DNA from: Rhizobium freirei PRF 81
GTDB lineage: Bacteria; Pseudomonadota; Alphaproteobacteria; Rhizobiales; Rhizobiaceae
NCBI RefSeq assembly: GCF_000359745.1
Contig: NZ_AQHN01000055.1
Location: 62,001-126,000 of the forward strand
Direction of reading: 5' to 3'
DNA: 64,000 bases
Shown here piece after piece: positions 17,123 to 25,293 of this stretch. A program made the position numbers and the translations under genes. The notes beneath the pieces were generated by a model that worked only from the letters and a program-made list of their open reading frames with translations, was not told where the DNA came from and searched no databases. Positions within the stretch are counted from its first letter, which is position 1. Every line of letters starts with the position of its first letter.

Positions 17123-17697
17123 CTCTTATCGAAACATCGCGACTGATCCTGCGGCCATGCTTGGCCGAGGATCGCGAGCTGTTTTTTGAACTCGGTGCCG
17201 ATCCGGCCGTGCTTGAATTCTTCCCCTTCCGCCGAAGCCGCGAGGATGCCGACGCCATCTTCGCCATGATCCAAGATATCACGCCCGAGCCTGGCTTCGA
17301 TCTTCTCGTCATGGTCTTGAAGCACAGCGGAGAGGCAATCGGGTTCTGCGGACTATCGAAATTGCAGCTCGAGCCTCTTTTGCCGCAGGATGCCGTGGAA
17401 ATCGGCTGGCGGATATCAGCACGCCATTGGGGCAATGGCTATGCGACCGAATCCGGCAGGGCTCTTCTGCGCCATGCCTTCACCGTGCTGGAGATCGAAG
17501 AAATCCTGTCGATTGCCGTGCATGACAACAGCCGTGCGCTCGCAGCGATGGCCAAGATCGGCATGCCGCCCGATCCAAGCTGCGATTTCGACCATCCCGA
17601 CATTCCGGACACGCATCCGCATCTGAAGCGCCATGTCGTCTATCGCCTGAGTGCCGCCGAGTGGCGTGCACAGCAGGCGGGACCGGCGGCACGCTGA
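17119..17697 (+). CDS. GNAT N-acetyltransferase, second of tandem pair
   Basis: A 192-residue paralogue of the preceding gene, sharing EFFPFRR, EIGWRISARHWGNGYATESG, FDHPDIPDTHPHLKRHVVYR and the ending LSAAEWRAQQ. ATG 17119 overlaps the previous stop (ATGA), so the two are translationally coupled, probably after a local duplication. The HWGNGYATE loop is the acetyl-CoA site. Whether the two have diverged in substrate is not visible. It converges on degP with four bases between stops. Confidence 0.9.
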   Translation: MTLIETSRLILRPCLAEDRELFFELGADPAVLEFFPFRRSREDADAIFAMIQDITPEPGFDLLVMVLKHSGEAIGFCGLSKLQLEPLLPQDAVEIGWRISARHWGNGYATESGRALLRHAFTVLEIEEILSIAVHDNSRALAAMAKIGMPPDPSCDFDHPDIPDTHPHLKRHVVYRLSAAEWRAQQAGPAAR

Positions 17698-17701
17698 ATT
17701 C

Positions 17702-19411
17702 CTATTCCAGCGGAACGGCGATAAAGCGCAAGTCACCGTTTGGAGATGCGATCATCATCTGCGCATTGCGGCGACCTTCGCGCTTCAGCGAAGACACCTT
17801 GTCCGATGCAGCACCCGGCGTCTGAACGAATTCCTGCGCGACCTCGACGACGACATCGCCCGGTTTCAGACCCTTTTCGGCCGCAGCCGAACCCGGCGCG
17901 ACTTCCGTAATGACCACGCCATCGACGCTGTCGGCAATGCCGAAGCTCTTGCGGTTTTCGGCGGTCAGCTTTGCAAGCTTCATCCCGAGCAGGGCCGAGC
18001 TTGCCTGGGTTTGCGGCTGAGCCTGTGGCGACTGCTGCGGGTCGCCGCCCCGGTCCTGTCCGTCCATGCCGTCATTGTCATCATCACCCTCGTCGGGATT
18101 GATGACGCCGTCATGCTTGCCGTTGCCATCCGGTGCGAGCTGCGGCTGCTTTCCCTTGTCGCTGCTTGCCGCCGCGGCCTGGTTGCTGTCCTCCAGCCGG
18201 CCAAGCGTCACCTTGACGGTCTGCTCCTTGCCGTCGCGGTAGATGACAACGTCCACTTCCTTGCCGACCGAGCTTTCGGCGACGATGCGCAACAGGTCGC
18301 GCGTCTCGTCCACCTCTTTGCCGTCGAACTTCAGGATGACGTCACCCGCCTTGATGGTGCCGTTGTCGACGGGGCCGCCCTTGATGACGCCAGCGACAAG
18401 AGCGCCCTTGGCGCTGCCGAGACCGAGGCTGTTGGCAACATCATCCGTGACCGGCTGGATGCGCACGCCGAGCCAGCCGCGGCGGGTCTCACCGAAATCC
18501 TTCAGCTGATTGACGACGCCTTCCGCCAGTTCCGACGGAACGGCAAAGCCGATGCCGATCGAGCCACCGCTCGGAGAGATGATGGCGGTGTTGATGCCGA
18601 TCACCTCACCCTTCATGTTGAAGAGCGGGCCGCCAGAGTTGCCCTTGTTGATCGCCGCATCCGTCTGGATGAAATTGTCGTAGGGGCCAGCATTGATGTT
18701 GCGCCCGCGGGCCGAGACGATGCCGATGGTCACGGAACCGCCAAGGCCGAAAGGATTGCCGATCGCCATCACCCAATCGCCGATCCGCATCTTGGAGGAA
18801 TCGCCGAACTTGACCGCCGTCAGCGGATGCTTCGGCTCGACCTTGAGAACCGAGAGATCGGTCTTCGTATCCGTTCCGATCAGCTTGGCTTTCAGCTTGG
18901 TGCCATTCGGAAAGATCGCCTCGATGTCGTCGGCGCCTTCGATGACGTGGTTGTTGGTGACGATATAGCCGGAGGGATCGATGACAAAGCCGGAGCCGAG
19001 CGAGCTCACCTTGCGGTTGCTGTTGTCGTCATCCCTATTGTTGAAGAAGTCCTTGAAGTAATCCCGATAGGGCGAATTATCCGGCAGCTTCGGCGTCGAC
19101 GGCCCGTTTCCCTCATCCTTCACCTTTTGCGAGGTGGAAATATTGACGACGGCATCAAGCAGGCCGGAAGCCAGATCGGCAACCGAGGCAGGCCCCGCGT
19201 TCAGCGTCGGGTTCATCGGCACCGTCGGCGAGATCGCTGGCGGCGTCTGGTCGTTCGTGGTCGCCGGAGCCTGAGCGCCTGCGGCCGCGCCGCTATTCTG
19301 CACCTGAGCGAAAGCCTGCCCCGCGCGTCCTGCAACCGGGCCGGCAATCAACGCGATGCTGGCCAGCAAAGCGAACGAACGACTGAAAGGCAGGCGATTG
19401 ATCGGGGCCAT
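17702..19411 (-). CDS. degP: Periplasmic serine protease DegP/HtrA with acidic insertion
   Basis: A 569-residue Do-family protease/chaperone. Residues 1-35 are a signal peptide. The triad is His155 (VTNNHVIEG), Asp185 (TDTKTDLSVLKV) and Ser259 (INKGNSGGPLFN). PDZ1 spans about 305-405 and PDZ2 about 475-565. Between them, residues 409-471 form a Gln/Asp-rich linker with an EF-hand-like loop (NGKHDGVINPDE) and a run of acidic residues; this is longer than the usual linker. It degrades or refolds damaged envelope proteins. It follows hflKC on the same strand, but a terminator separates them. ATG 19411 has GAGGAT upstream. Confidence 0.94.
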   Translation of the reverse strand: MAPINRLPFSRSFALLASIALIAGPVAGRAGQAFAQVQNSGAAAGAQAPATTNDQTPPAISPTVPMNPTLNAGPASVADLASGLLDAVVNISTSQKVKDEGNGPSTPKLPDNSPYRDYFKDFFNNRDDDNSNRKVSSLGSGFVIDPSGYIVTNNHVIEGADDIEAIFPNGTKLKAKLIGTDTKTDLSVLKVEPKHPLTAVKFGDSSKMRIGDWVMAIGNPFGLGGSVTIGIVSARGRNINAGPYDNFIQTDAAINKGNSGGPLFNMKGEVIGINTAIISPSGGSIGIGFAVPSELAEGVVNQLKDFGETRRGWLGVRIQPVTDDVANSLGLGSAKGALVAGVIKGGPVDNGTIKAGDVILKFDGKEVDETRDLLRIVAESSVGKEVDVVIYRDGKEQTVKVTLGRLEDSNQAAAASSDKGKQPQLAPDGNGKHDGVINPDEGDDDNDGMDGQDRGGDPQQSPQAQPQTQASSALLGMKLAKLTAENRKSFGIADSVDGVVITEVAPGSAAAEKGLKPGDVVVEVAQEFVQTPGAASDKVSSLKREGRRNAQMMIASPNGDLRFIAVPLE

Positions 19412-19556
19412 CAGGCATCCTCATCGAAAAAGGGAAATCTTGTATAAGCATCAACATAAGGCGGAATGATGAAGCGTGAAATCACCTTTTTGCGATATCC
19501 CCGAACCTGATCCAACCGATGGAATTCCCGACAAGGGCGACGCAGTTTCGCATAAG

Positions 19557-19585
19557 AAAAAGGGCCGCCGTGAGGCAGCCCTTCG
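19557..19585 (-). terminator. Rho-independent terminator after hflC
   Basis: On the minus strand AAGGGCTGCC-TCAC-GGCGGCCCTT forms a 10-bp stem with one G-T pair, followed by TTTTC. It lies about 20 bases after the hflC stop and before degP, so degP probably has its own promoter. Confidence 0.8.
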
Positions 19586-19602
19586 ATTTTTTCGGTCGAC
19601 GA

Positions 19603-20523
19603 TCAATTCGCCGGTGTCGCCGGATTGGCGAGCGCCGGTGCGCCGATGGGACTATCGAAGAACTTGAAGAAATCCGACTTGTTCGGCGGAAGGACCAGCG
19701 TCTTGCCGCCGGAGCCAAGCGCCTTGTTATAGGCAGCCATCGAACGATAGAACTCGTAGAAGTTGGGATCGCGTTTCGAGGCATCGGCGAAGATGGCGTT
19801 GCGCTCGGCTTCACCCTGACCACGCAGGACTTCCGAGTCCCTTCGCGCATCCGCGACGATTTCGACAACCTGACGGTCCGCAATCGCGCGGCGGCGCTGG
19901 CCTTCTTCGTTACCTCTGGCGCGGATCAGCTCCGCTTCCGCCAGACGTTCGGCCTTCATGCGGTCGTAGGTATTCTGCGACACCTCCTGAGACAGGTCCG
20001 TGCGGCGGATGCGGACATCCTCGATGTTGAGACCAAGCGTCTCCGCATCGCGATGCAGATCGTCACGCACTTCGGTCATCATGGAGGCGCGTTCGTTGGA
20101 GAGCGCCGCTTCGAAACCACGCAGACCGTAGACACGGCGCAGCGAGGCGTCGAGGCGGGTTCTCAGACGCGATTCCGCCGCATCACGATCGCCCGATACC
20201 GTCTCGCGGAACTTGCGGGCGTTGGTGATCTTGTAGACGACGAAAGCATCGACCTCATAGAACTTGCCGCCCGAAACCTGAACGCGGATATTGTCCAGAT
20301 CGAAACGAAGCTCCTGTTGCTGGATGTACTGGACGCGGTCGGCATCCATGAAGGCGAAAGGCAGCTTGAAATAGAGGCCCGGCTCGGTCTTGACGGCGCG
20401 AATCTGGCCGAAGCGCAGCACGATGGCCTGCTCGCGGGCATTGACCACGAACACCGACGAATAGATGAGCAACAGCACCACCGCAAGCGCGATGAGAATG
20501 GTTGGCAAACGGCTGGACGTCAT
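19603..20523 (-). CDS. hflC: HflC, FtsH-modulating membrane protein
   Basis: A 306-residue SPFH/band 7 protein. An N-terminal membrane anchor (ILIALAVVLLLIYSSVFVVN) is followed by the prohibitin-like domain on the periplasmic side (EQAIVLRFGQIRAVKTEPGL, YFKLPF) and a helical region rich in charged residues (RMKAERLAEAELIRARGNEE). It forms a large cage with HflK around the FtsH protease and limits its activity. Its start overlaps the hflK stop by one base (TAATG). Confidence 0.95.
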   Translation of the reverse strand: MTSSRLPTILIALAVVLLLIYSSVFVVNAREQAIVLRFGQIRAVKTEPGLYFKLPFAFMDADRVQYIQQQELRFDLDNIRVQVSGGKFYEVDAFVVYKITNARKFRETVSGDRDAAESRLRTRLDASLRRVYGLRGFEAALSNERASMMTEVRDDLHRDAETLGLNIEDVRIRRTDLSQEVSQNTYDRMKAERLAEAELIRARGNEEGQRRRAIADRQVVEIVADARRDSEVLRGQGEAERNAIFADASKRDPNFYEFYRSMAAYNKALGSGGKTLVLPPNKSDFFKFFDSPIGAPALANPATPAN

Positions 20524-21644
20524 TATTTGGCCTCCGGCTGAGTTGCGGTAGCGGGCTTGCTCGCCTGCGGATTGGACTGCTTGCCGACTTCATTGAGCGG
20601 CAGGTAGGGAACGACGCCCTGCTTGTCGTCGATGATGACGCTGTTGGAATTGCCGATGACGGTCTCCATGGTTTCAAGGAACAGCCGCTTGCGGGTGACT
20701 TCCGGCGCCTTGGCGTATTCGTCGTAGATCGAGATGAAGCGCTGCGCCTCACCCTGCGCTTCTTTCACGACGCGATCCTTGTAGGCGGCTGCCTCTTCGC
20801 GGATCTGTGCTGCACGGCCGCGGGCCTGACCAAGCTGCTGGTTGGCGTATTGATTGGCCTCCTCGACCTGCTGGTCTTCGTTCTGCTCGGCGCGCTGCAC
20901 TTCTTCGAACGCATCGGCCACTTCGCGTGGCGGCGAGACGTCCTCGATCGGAACGGCATTGATGGAAATACCAGCGCCATAACGATCCATCGTGTCCTGG
21001 ATGATATTCCTCACCTGAACAGCGATTTCCTGGCGGTTGTCGCGGTAGATATCCTGGGCAGGACGGCGGCCGACGATTTCGCGCATGGCGCTTTCAGATA
21101 CCTGCTGCAGGGTCTCGTCGGGGGTTTCAAGCTTGAAAAGATAGGATTGCGGATTGGTTACCGTATAGAGGACCGAAAACTGCACGTTGACGATGTTCTG
21201 ATCACCGGTCAGCATCAGACCATTGGTCGAACCGGAGCTCGAACGGCCGCCGATATTGCGCTGCTGTTCAGTGACCTTGACGAACTCGATACGATCCACT
21301 GGCCAGAAATGGAAGTGCAGGCCAGGCATCGAGACCTCTTCACGCGGTTTGCCGAAACGCAGTTCCACGCCGCGCTCGTCCGGCTGTACCGTATAGATGC
21401 ACTGGATCAGCCAAAAAATACCGATAATCGCAGCAATGATGAAGAAGACGCCAGCATTGAAGCCGCCAGGGACAAAGCCCTTCAGGCGGTCCTGGCCACG
21501 GCGAATAATATCCTCGAGATCCGGAGGTCCTCCATTGCCGCTTCCGCGCGGCCGGTTCGGTCCTTGCCCCCAAGGTCCCTGGTTATTTCCACCGCCGCCG
21601 CCCCATGGGCCACCGCCGCCGCCATTCTGATTGCTCCAAGGCAT
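20523..21644 (-). CDS. hflK: HflK, FtsH-modulating membrane protein
   Basis: A 373-residue partner of HflC. It opens with a cytoplasmic Gly/Asn/Trp-rich segment, then LEDIIRRGQDRLKGFVPGG, a membrane span (FFIIAAIIGIFWLIQCIYTV) and the band 7 domain (VQPDERGVELRFGKPREEVS, MPGLHFHFWPVD), with long helices after it (DAFEEVQRAEQNEDQQVEEA). ATG 21644 is preceded by AGAGG; a TTG one codon upstream is less likely. It is the first gene of hflKC and lies downstream of folA on the same strand. Confidence 0.95.
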   Translation of the reverse strand: MPWSNQNGGGGGPWGGGGGNNQGPWGQGPNRPRGSGNGGPPDLEDIIRRGQDRLKGFVPGGFNAGVFFIIAAIIGIFWLIQCIYTVQPDERGVELRFGKPREEVSMPGLHFHFWPVDRIEFVKVTEQQRNIGGRSSSGSTNGLMLTGDQNIVNVQFSVLYTVTNPQSYLFKLETPDETLQQVSESAMREIVGRRPAQDIYRDNRQEIAVQVRNIIQDTMDRYGAGISINAVPIEDVSPPREVADAFEEVQRAEQNEDQQVEEANQYANQQLGQARGRAAQIREEAAAYKDRVVKEAQGEAQRFISIYDEYAKAPEVTRKRLFLETMETVIGNSNSVIIDDKQGVVPYLPLNEVGKQSNPQASKPATATQPEAK

Positions 21645-21807
21645 CAAAACCTCTTTGTTTGTTGACTCCCAGCATCGCGCCGAGCCCGCAAAATTCGCGG
21701 GTAGCAGCGATTGTTTCCCGTTATAGGTATCGACGCACCTGCTTTCAACGCAACTTCAGGAAGTTCGGCGGATTAACTGGAAAATATTTGATTTTTGGGG
21801 ACAGCTT

Positions 21808-22326
21808 TTACGCTTTTCGCCTGAGATAAACAACGAAACGCGTCGGATAGCTGTCCTTTTCGCCGGCTGGTACGGCGAGCTCGCTTTCGACCTGCCAGAG
21901 AGCTGGATCGATAACCGGAAAGGAAGTATCTCCGTCCACGTCCGTTTCGACATGCGTGACCAGCAAGCGATCCGCCAGAGCGATCGACTGACGATAGATT
22001 TCACCGCCGCCGAGAATGCAGATCTCGTCAGCGCCGCTCTCCACCGCAAGGCGGGAAGCGATATCGACGGCCTCGTCAAGCGAATGCGCCGTCGTGACGC
22101 CTCCTGCCGAAAACCCTTCATCGCGCGTGATAATGACATTCGGCCGGCCGGGCAACGGCCGGCCGATCGATTGAAATGTCTTGCGTCCCATGATGACGGG
22201 CTTGCCGAGCGTCATCGCCTTGAACCGCTTGAGATCTGACGACAATCGCCAGGGCATGTCCCCATCACGCCCGATGATGCCGTTACGCGATACGGCGACG
22301 ACAATGGTTTTGATCGGTTGGCTCAT
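21808..22326 (-). CDS. folA: Dihydrofolate reductase
   Basis: A 172-residue enzyme that reduces dihydrofolate with NADPH. Landmarks are IVVAVSRNGIIGRDGDMPWR with the substrate-contacting Asp, LKRFKAMTLGKPVIMGRKTF, SIGRPLPGRPNVIITRD, and ICILGGGEIYRQSI for the cofactor. ATG 22326 has GAGGGAG upstream; an in-frame start nine codons earlier lacks one. In many rhizobia thyA directly precedes folA; here thyA is about 3 kb away with a dehydrogenase and the XRE/GNAT module between them. Confidence 0.96.
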   Translation of the reverse strand: MSQPIKTIVVAVSRNGIIGRDGDMPWRLSSDLKRFKAMTLGKPVIMGRKTFQSIGRPLPGRPNVIITRDEGFSAGGVTTAHSLDEAVDIASRLAVESGADEICILGGGEIYRQSIALADRLLVTHVETDVDGDTSFPVIDPALWQVESELAVPAGEKDSYPTRFVVYLRRKA

Positions 22327-22431
22327 GCTTCTCCCTCGGGCAACGGTCGTCATAGCCGATGCGAATCGGGAGACGATACGGCCATACGATAGTCGCGACC
22401 CCGGATAAAAAGCACCCCTTTCCGCACGCCG

Positions 22432-23265
22432 TCAGCCGTTGTTCAGTCTGTCGAGTTGCCCCGCCAGCAAGCCGCCGCCTTCCCGATCTGCCGCCATCTT
22501 TCGATAGAGCCCGGCCATGCCCTTGAATATCAAAGCTGCCGGATCGTCGTCGCCGAGAAATTCGGAAATCTCCTCCATCTCGGCAACCCAGCGATAGGCC
22601 TTCGGATACATGTCAGGGATAGCATTCACCAGTTTCGCATCGAGATCCGGCAAGCTTTCCTGCAATTCCCGTTTCAACGCCTCGTCCGCTCTCGAACGGA
22701 TCGCGGCAAGCAGCATGGCCGTGCCGAGGCCCGTCACGCCCTTGTTGATGCCGGCGTAGCACATTTTCAATGCCGAGGCCGCGCCGATCGGCCCATCGAT
22801 GCGGCGCACCTGCAAGCCGCACTCGCCAAGCACGGCACTGCTGTCGGCCGCATCCCCGCTGATATAGAGCTTGGGTCCCTTTTGACCGGTCTTCGGCGGC
22901 CCACCGATGATGGAGCCATCGAGGACAACGCCGCAATCGCCGCCGAAGATCGCAGCGACCTGCGTCATCGTCTGCGGCGATATCGCGTTGCAGTCGATGA
23001 AGGTGGTCTTCGCGCCGCACCGGCGGATCGCGGCCGCAATCTGCTCGGCGACGGCAATGGCATTGGCCGGCGGAACGATGGAAAGGATAAGGCCTGTACC
23101 GGCAACGGCATCAAGATCGGCTGGCTCCATGCCCGCCATCTTCGCCCGCTCCACCGTCGCCGCCGAGCGGCCCTCGAGATAGGTCAGCACCCTCGCACCG
23201 CTCTCGACCAAACGCCGCGCAATGGCGCTGCCCATGGCGCCAGCTCCGATGACTGCGATATCCAC
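22432..23265 (-). CDS. NAD(P)-binding dehydrogenase, 6PGDH-like with DUF1932
   Basis: A 277-residue protein with an N-terminal Rossmann domain (VDIAVIGAGAMGSAIARRLV) like 3-hydroxyisobutyrate/6-phosphogluconate dehydrogenases. The substrate-binding block LDGSIIGGPPKTGQKGPKLY and the helical C-terminal part with LKMCYAGINKGVTGLG match DUF1932 proteins, in which the Lys of the last motif is the probable catalytic base. I chose GTG 23265 because AAGGAGAG precedes it; the frame is open further upstream without a better signal. Substrate is not known. Confidence 0.88.
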   Translation of the reverse strand: MDIAVIGAGAMGSAIARRLVESGARVLTYLEGRSAATVERAKMAGMEPADLDAVAGTGLILSIVPPANAIAVAEQIAAAIRRCGAKTTFIDCNAISPQTMTQVAAIFGGDCGVVLDGSIIGGPPKTGQKGPKLYISGDAADSSAVLGECGLQVRRIDGPIGAASALKMCYAGINKGVTGLGTAMLLAAIRSRADEALKRELQESLPDLDAKLVNAIPDMYPKAYRWVAEMEEISEFLGDDDPAALIFKGMAGLYRKMAADREGGGLLAGQLDRLNNG

Positions 23266-23441
23266 GGCCGCTCTCCTTCTCCGCACAAGGATGGCGGCAC
23301 CATAGCGTCTATCGTCCAGCCGAACGAGCAGAATGCCACGCGGTAACACGAAGTTTAGCATCGAAATGAAGATCCCAGTCCGCCTGATGGCTCATCCGCC
23401 GACGCGCGCCCGTGAACCTGCCTCGCAAAACCGCCATCGCC

Positions 23442-24008
23442 TCACGCGTTGCGGAGCACGAGGACGGCATAGATGCACAAATCCTCGCTTTCATTCCTGA
23501 AGACGCAATCCGTCGGCGGGCCGAGCTCGAGACAGTCGCCCGCCGCCATCAGGTGCTTGGCATCCCCTTCGAGAAAGGTCAGCCGCCCTTGCAGCACCCA
23601 GATCAGTTGCCGCATGAAGGCGTAAGCCGATGCGGGCATGGGAACTTCCGCGCCCGCAGGCAATTCGATGCGGACCAAATCCAGCGGCAGGTCGGATTTC
23701 GGAGAGACGTGCCGTCGCTCGTAACCTGTCTGCGGATCGACCCAGACCGGCTGCTCTTCCCTACGCAGAAATCGGCCCTGCTGCATCTCCGCGCGCGCCA
23801 TCAAGGTCGACATGCTGAGACTGAAGGCGCCGGAAAGCTTGCCGAGCAGCGTCGCCGTCGGACTGCTCTCGCCGCGCTCGATCTTGTGGATCATCGCCCT
23901 GGAAACGGCCGAGCGTTCCGCCAGCTCCGTCAACGACCAGCCGCGGCTCTCACGTTCCAAACGAATGCGTGCGCCGATGCGCCTATCGATATCGTCATGC
24001 TGAGACAT
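23442..24008 (-). CDS. XRE-family regulator with C-terminal cupin domain
   Basis: A 188-residue regulator. The helix-turn-helix lies at about residues 10-65 (IGARIRLERESRGWSLTELA, ERSAVSRAMIHKIERGESSP) and a cupin-2 domain follows (PMPASAYAFMRQLIWVLQGR, LTFLEGDAKHLMAAGDCLEL). ATG 24008 has no strong ribosome site. It is divergent from the acetyltransferase at 24309, and three TAGTGGA sites lie between the two. The first begins 11 bases upstream of its own start, consistent with autoregulation. XRE-cupin proteins often sense small polar metabolites such as amino acids or polyamines; the ligand here is unknown. Confidence 0.9.
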   Translation of the reverse strand: MSQHDDIDRRIGARIRLERESRGWSLTELAERSAVSRAMIHKIERGESSPTATLLGKLSGAFSLSMSTLMARAEMQQGRFLRREEQPVWVDPQTGYERRHVSPKSDLPLDLVRIELPAGAEVPMPASAYAFMRQLIWVLQGRLTFLEGDAKHLMAAGDCLELGPPTDCVFRNESEDLCIYAVLVLRNA

Positions 24009-24018
24009 ATGTAAACTA

Positions 24019-24030
24019 TAGTGGACAATT
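24019..24030 (+). promoter_or_regulatory. Operator-like site 1 (TAGTGGACAATT)
   Basis: First of three direct copies of a TAGTGGA-core motif in the gap between the XRE-cupin gene and the acetyltransferase. It ends 300 bases before the nearest other protein start on the plus strand and begins 11 bases upstream of the regulator's ATG. Confidence 0.55.
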
Positions 24031-24218
24031 ACAGGAATGACAATCGAGACCAACGGTCTTCATTTGATCGCCCACACGGAAATCAAATGGCGCGGAAAGT
24101 AAGCTGAGTTTCAATCGAAACGGTCACTTATCCATTGAAATTTCACTACATTCCATCGAAGTCACGATAGCTCAGGTTTCCAGTGCTGCTCTTGGCTCGT
24201 TCGATTTTCGTAATAACA

Positions 24219-24230
24219 TAGTGGACAGTT
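24219..24230 (+). promoter_or_regulatory. Operator-like site 2 (TAGTGGACAGTT)
   Basis: Second copy, identical to site 1 at 11 of 12 positions and exactly 200 bases from it, the same helical face for a repeat near 10.5 bases per turn (about 19 turns). Confidence 0.55.
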
Positions 24231-24283
24231 GTCGAAATCGGTGTATGACAGCGTAGACTGATAGGATAGGTATTCATCCAATT

Positions 24284-24295
24284 TAGTGGATGATC
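24284..24295 (+). promoter_or_regulatory. Operator-like site 3 (TAGTGGATGATC)
   Basis: A weaker third copy sharing TAGTGGA, 65 bases after site 2 and ending 14 bases before the acetyltransferase ATG, where a bound repressor would block initiation. Confidence 0.4.
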
Positions 24296-24308
24296 CATGG
24301 AGCCGCCG

Positions 24309-24836
24309 ATGCAAATTCGCGATGCGAGAGATGAAGATCTCGCGGGAATAACCGCGATCTACAATGATGCCGTTGCCAATACCACCGCGATCTGGAACGA
24401 GACGCAGGTCGATATTGGCAATCGCCGGCTATGGCTGCAGGACCGGCACAAGCTGGGCTATCCGGTGCTGGTAGCGACCGACGACCATGGCACCGTAATC
24501 GGTTATGCCTCCTTCGGCGACTGGCGCGCCTTCGATGGCTATCGGCACACGGTCGAGCATTCTGTGTATGTCCGCAACGATCAATATCGCGGCGGCATCG
24601 GCAAAGCGCTGATGATCGAGCTGATCGATCGTGCTCGGGCGATCGGCAAGCATGTAATGGTCGCTGGCATCGAAGCCGGCAATGAGGCCTCGATCCGGCT
24701 GCACGAAAAGCTCGGCTTCCAGCAGGTCGGCCTGCTGCCGCAAGTCGGCACGAAGTTCGGACGCTGGCTCGATCTGGCCTTCCTGCAACTGCTGCTCGAT
24801 GAGCGCACGGACCCCGACAACGGGCCGACGGCATAA
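24309..24836 (+). CDS. GNAT acetyltransferase, phosphinothricin/methionine-sulfone type
   Basis: A 175-residue enzyme of the Pat/YncA (MddA) group: MQIRDARDEDLAGITAIYND, the Trp of TTAIWNETQV, FGDWRAFDGYRHTVEHSVYV, RGGIGKALMIELIDRARAIG for acetyl-CoA, and LHEKLGFQQVGLLPQVGTKF. Family members acetylate phosphinothricin, methionine sulfoximine or methionine sulfone. ATG 24309 has GGAG nine bases upstream; ATG 24297 is an alternative. It is followed after 13 bases by a DMT transporter gene and is probably repressed by the divergent XRE-cupin protein. Confidence 0.9.
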   Translation: MQIRDARDEDLAGITAIYNDAVANTTAIWNETQVDIGNRRLWLQDRHKLGYPVLVATDDHGTVIGYASFGDWRAFDGYRHTVEHSVYVRNDQYRGGIGKALMIELIDRARAIGKHVMVAGIEAGNEASIRLHEKLGFQQVGLLPQVGTKFGRWLDLAFLQLLLDERTDPDNGPTA

Positions 24837-24849
24837 AGGCGCAAACACG

Positions 24850-25293
24850 ATGCCGATCACAGTGGCAACGCTCATTCTCGCCGGCATATCGCTCGTCTTG
24901 CAGAATGCGCTGATGGTGCGGATCACCCAGTCGGTGTCGACCGTGCTCATCACGCTGGTCATCAACTCCTCAGTCGGATTGACGGCGCTGCTCCTGATCC
25001 TGATTTCCCGCAATGGCCTCGCCGGACTTACGGAAGCAGCCGGTGCCGTTCGACCATGGGCGCTGCTGCCGGGCCTGCTGGGCTCGTTCTTCGTCTTTGC
25101 CGGTATTATGGGATACCAGCGTCTTGGCGCGGCGCCCACCATCGCCGTCCTCGTCGCCAGCCAGCTGCTGGCCGGCCTTGCATTCGACGCCGCCATATCC
25201 GGAAAGACGATGGCCGGCTTTAGCGCATGGCAGCTTGTCGGAGCATTGCTGCTCGTCAGCGGAGCCGCTCTCGTTGCAGGTCGAAACGCCTAG
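24850..25293 (+). CDS. DMT-family membrane protein, YdcZ-like half transporter
   Basis: A 147-residue protein with five hydrophobic segments, including VATLILAGISLVLQNALMV, ITLVINSSVGLTALLLILIS, LPGLLGSFFVFAGIMGYQRL and LVGALLLVSGAALVAGR. This is the size and pattern of YdcZ-type (DUF606) DMT proteins, which have one five-helix repeat and probably act as dimers. ATG 24850 follows AAAGG. It is 13 bases after the acetyltransferase and likely in the same operon, perhaps exporting the same toxic compound that the enzyme acetylates. It overlaps the thyA stop by four bases on the opposite strand. Confidence 0.85.
   Translation: MPITVATLILAGISLVLQNALMVRITQSVSTVLITLVINSSVGLTALLLILISRNGLAGLTEAAGAVRPWALLPGLLGSFFVFAGIMGYQRLGAAPTIAVLVASQLLAGLAFDAAISGKTMAGFSAWQLVGALLLVSGAALVAGRNA

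Noticed and set aside
17651-19447. 598-codon open frame on the plus strand
   Set aside because: Antisense to degP over its whole length with composition typical of a shadow frame (rich in Arg, Asp, Leu, Val without domain motifs).
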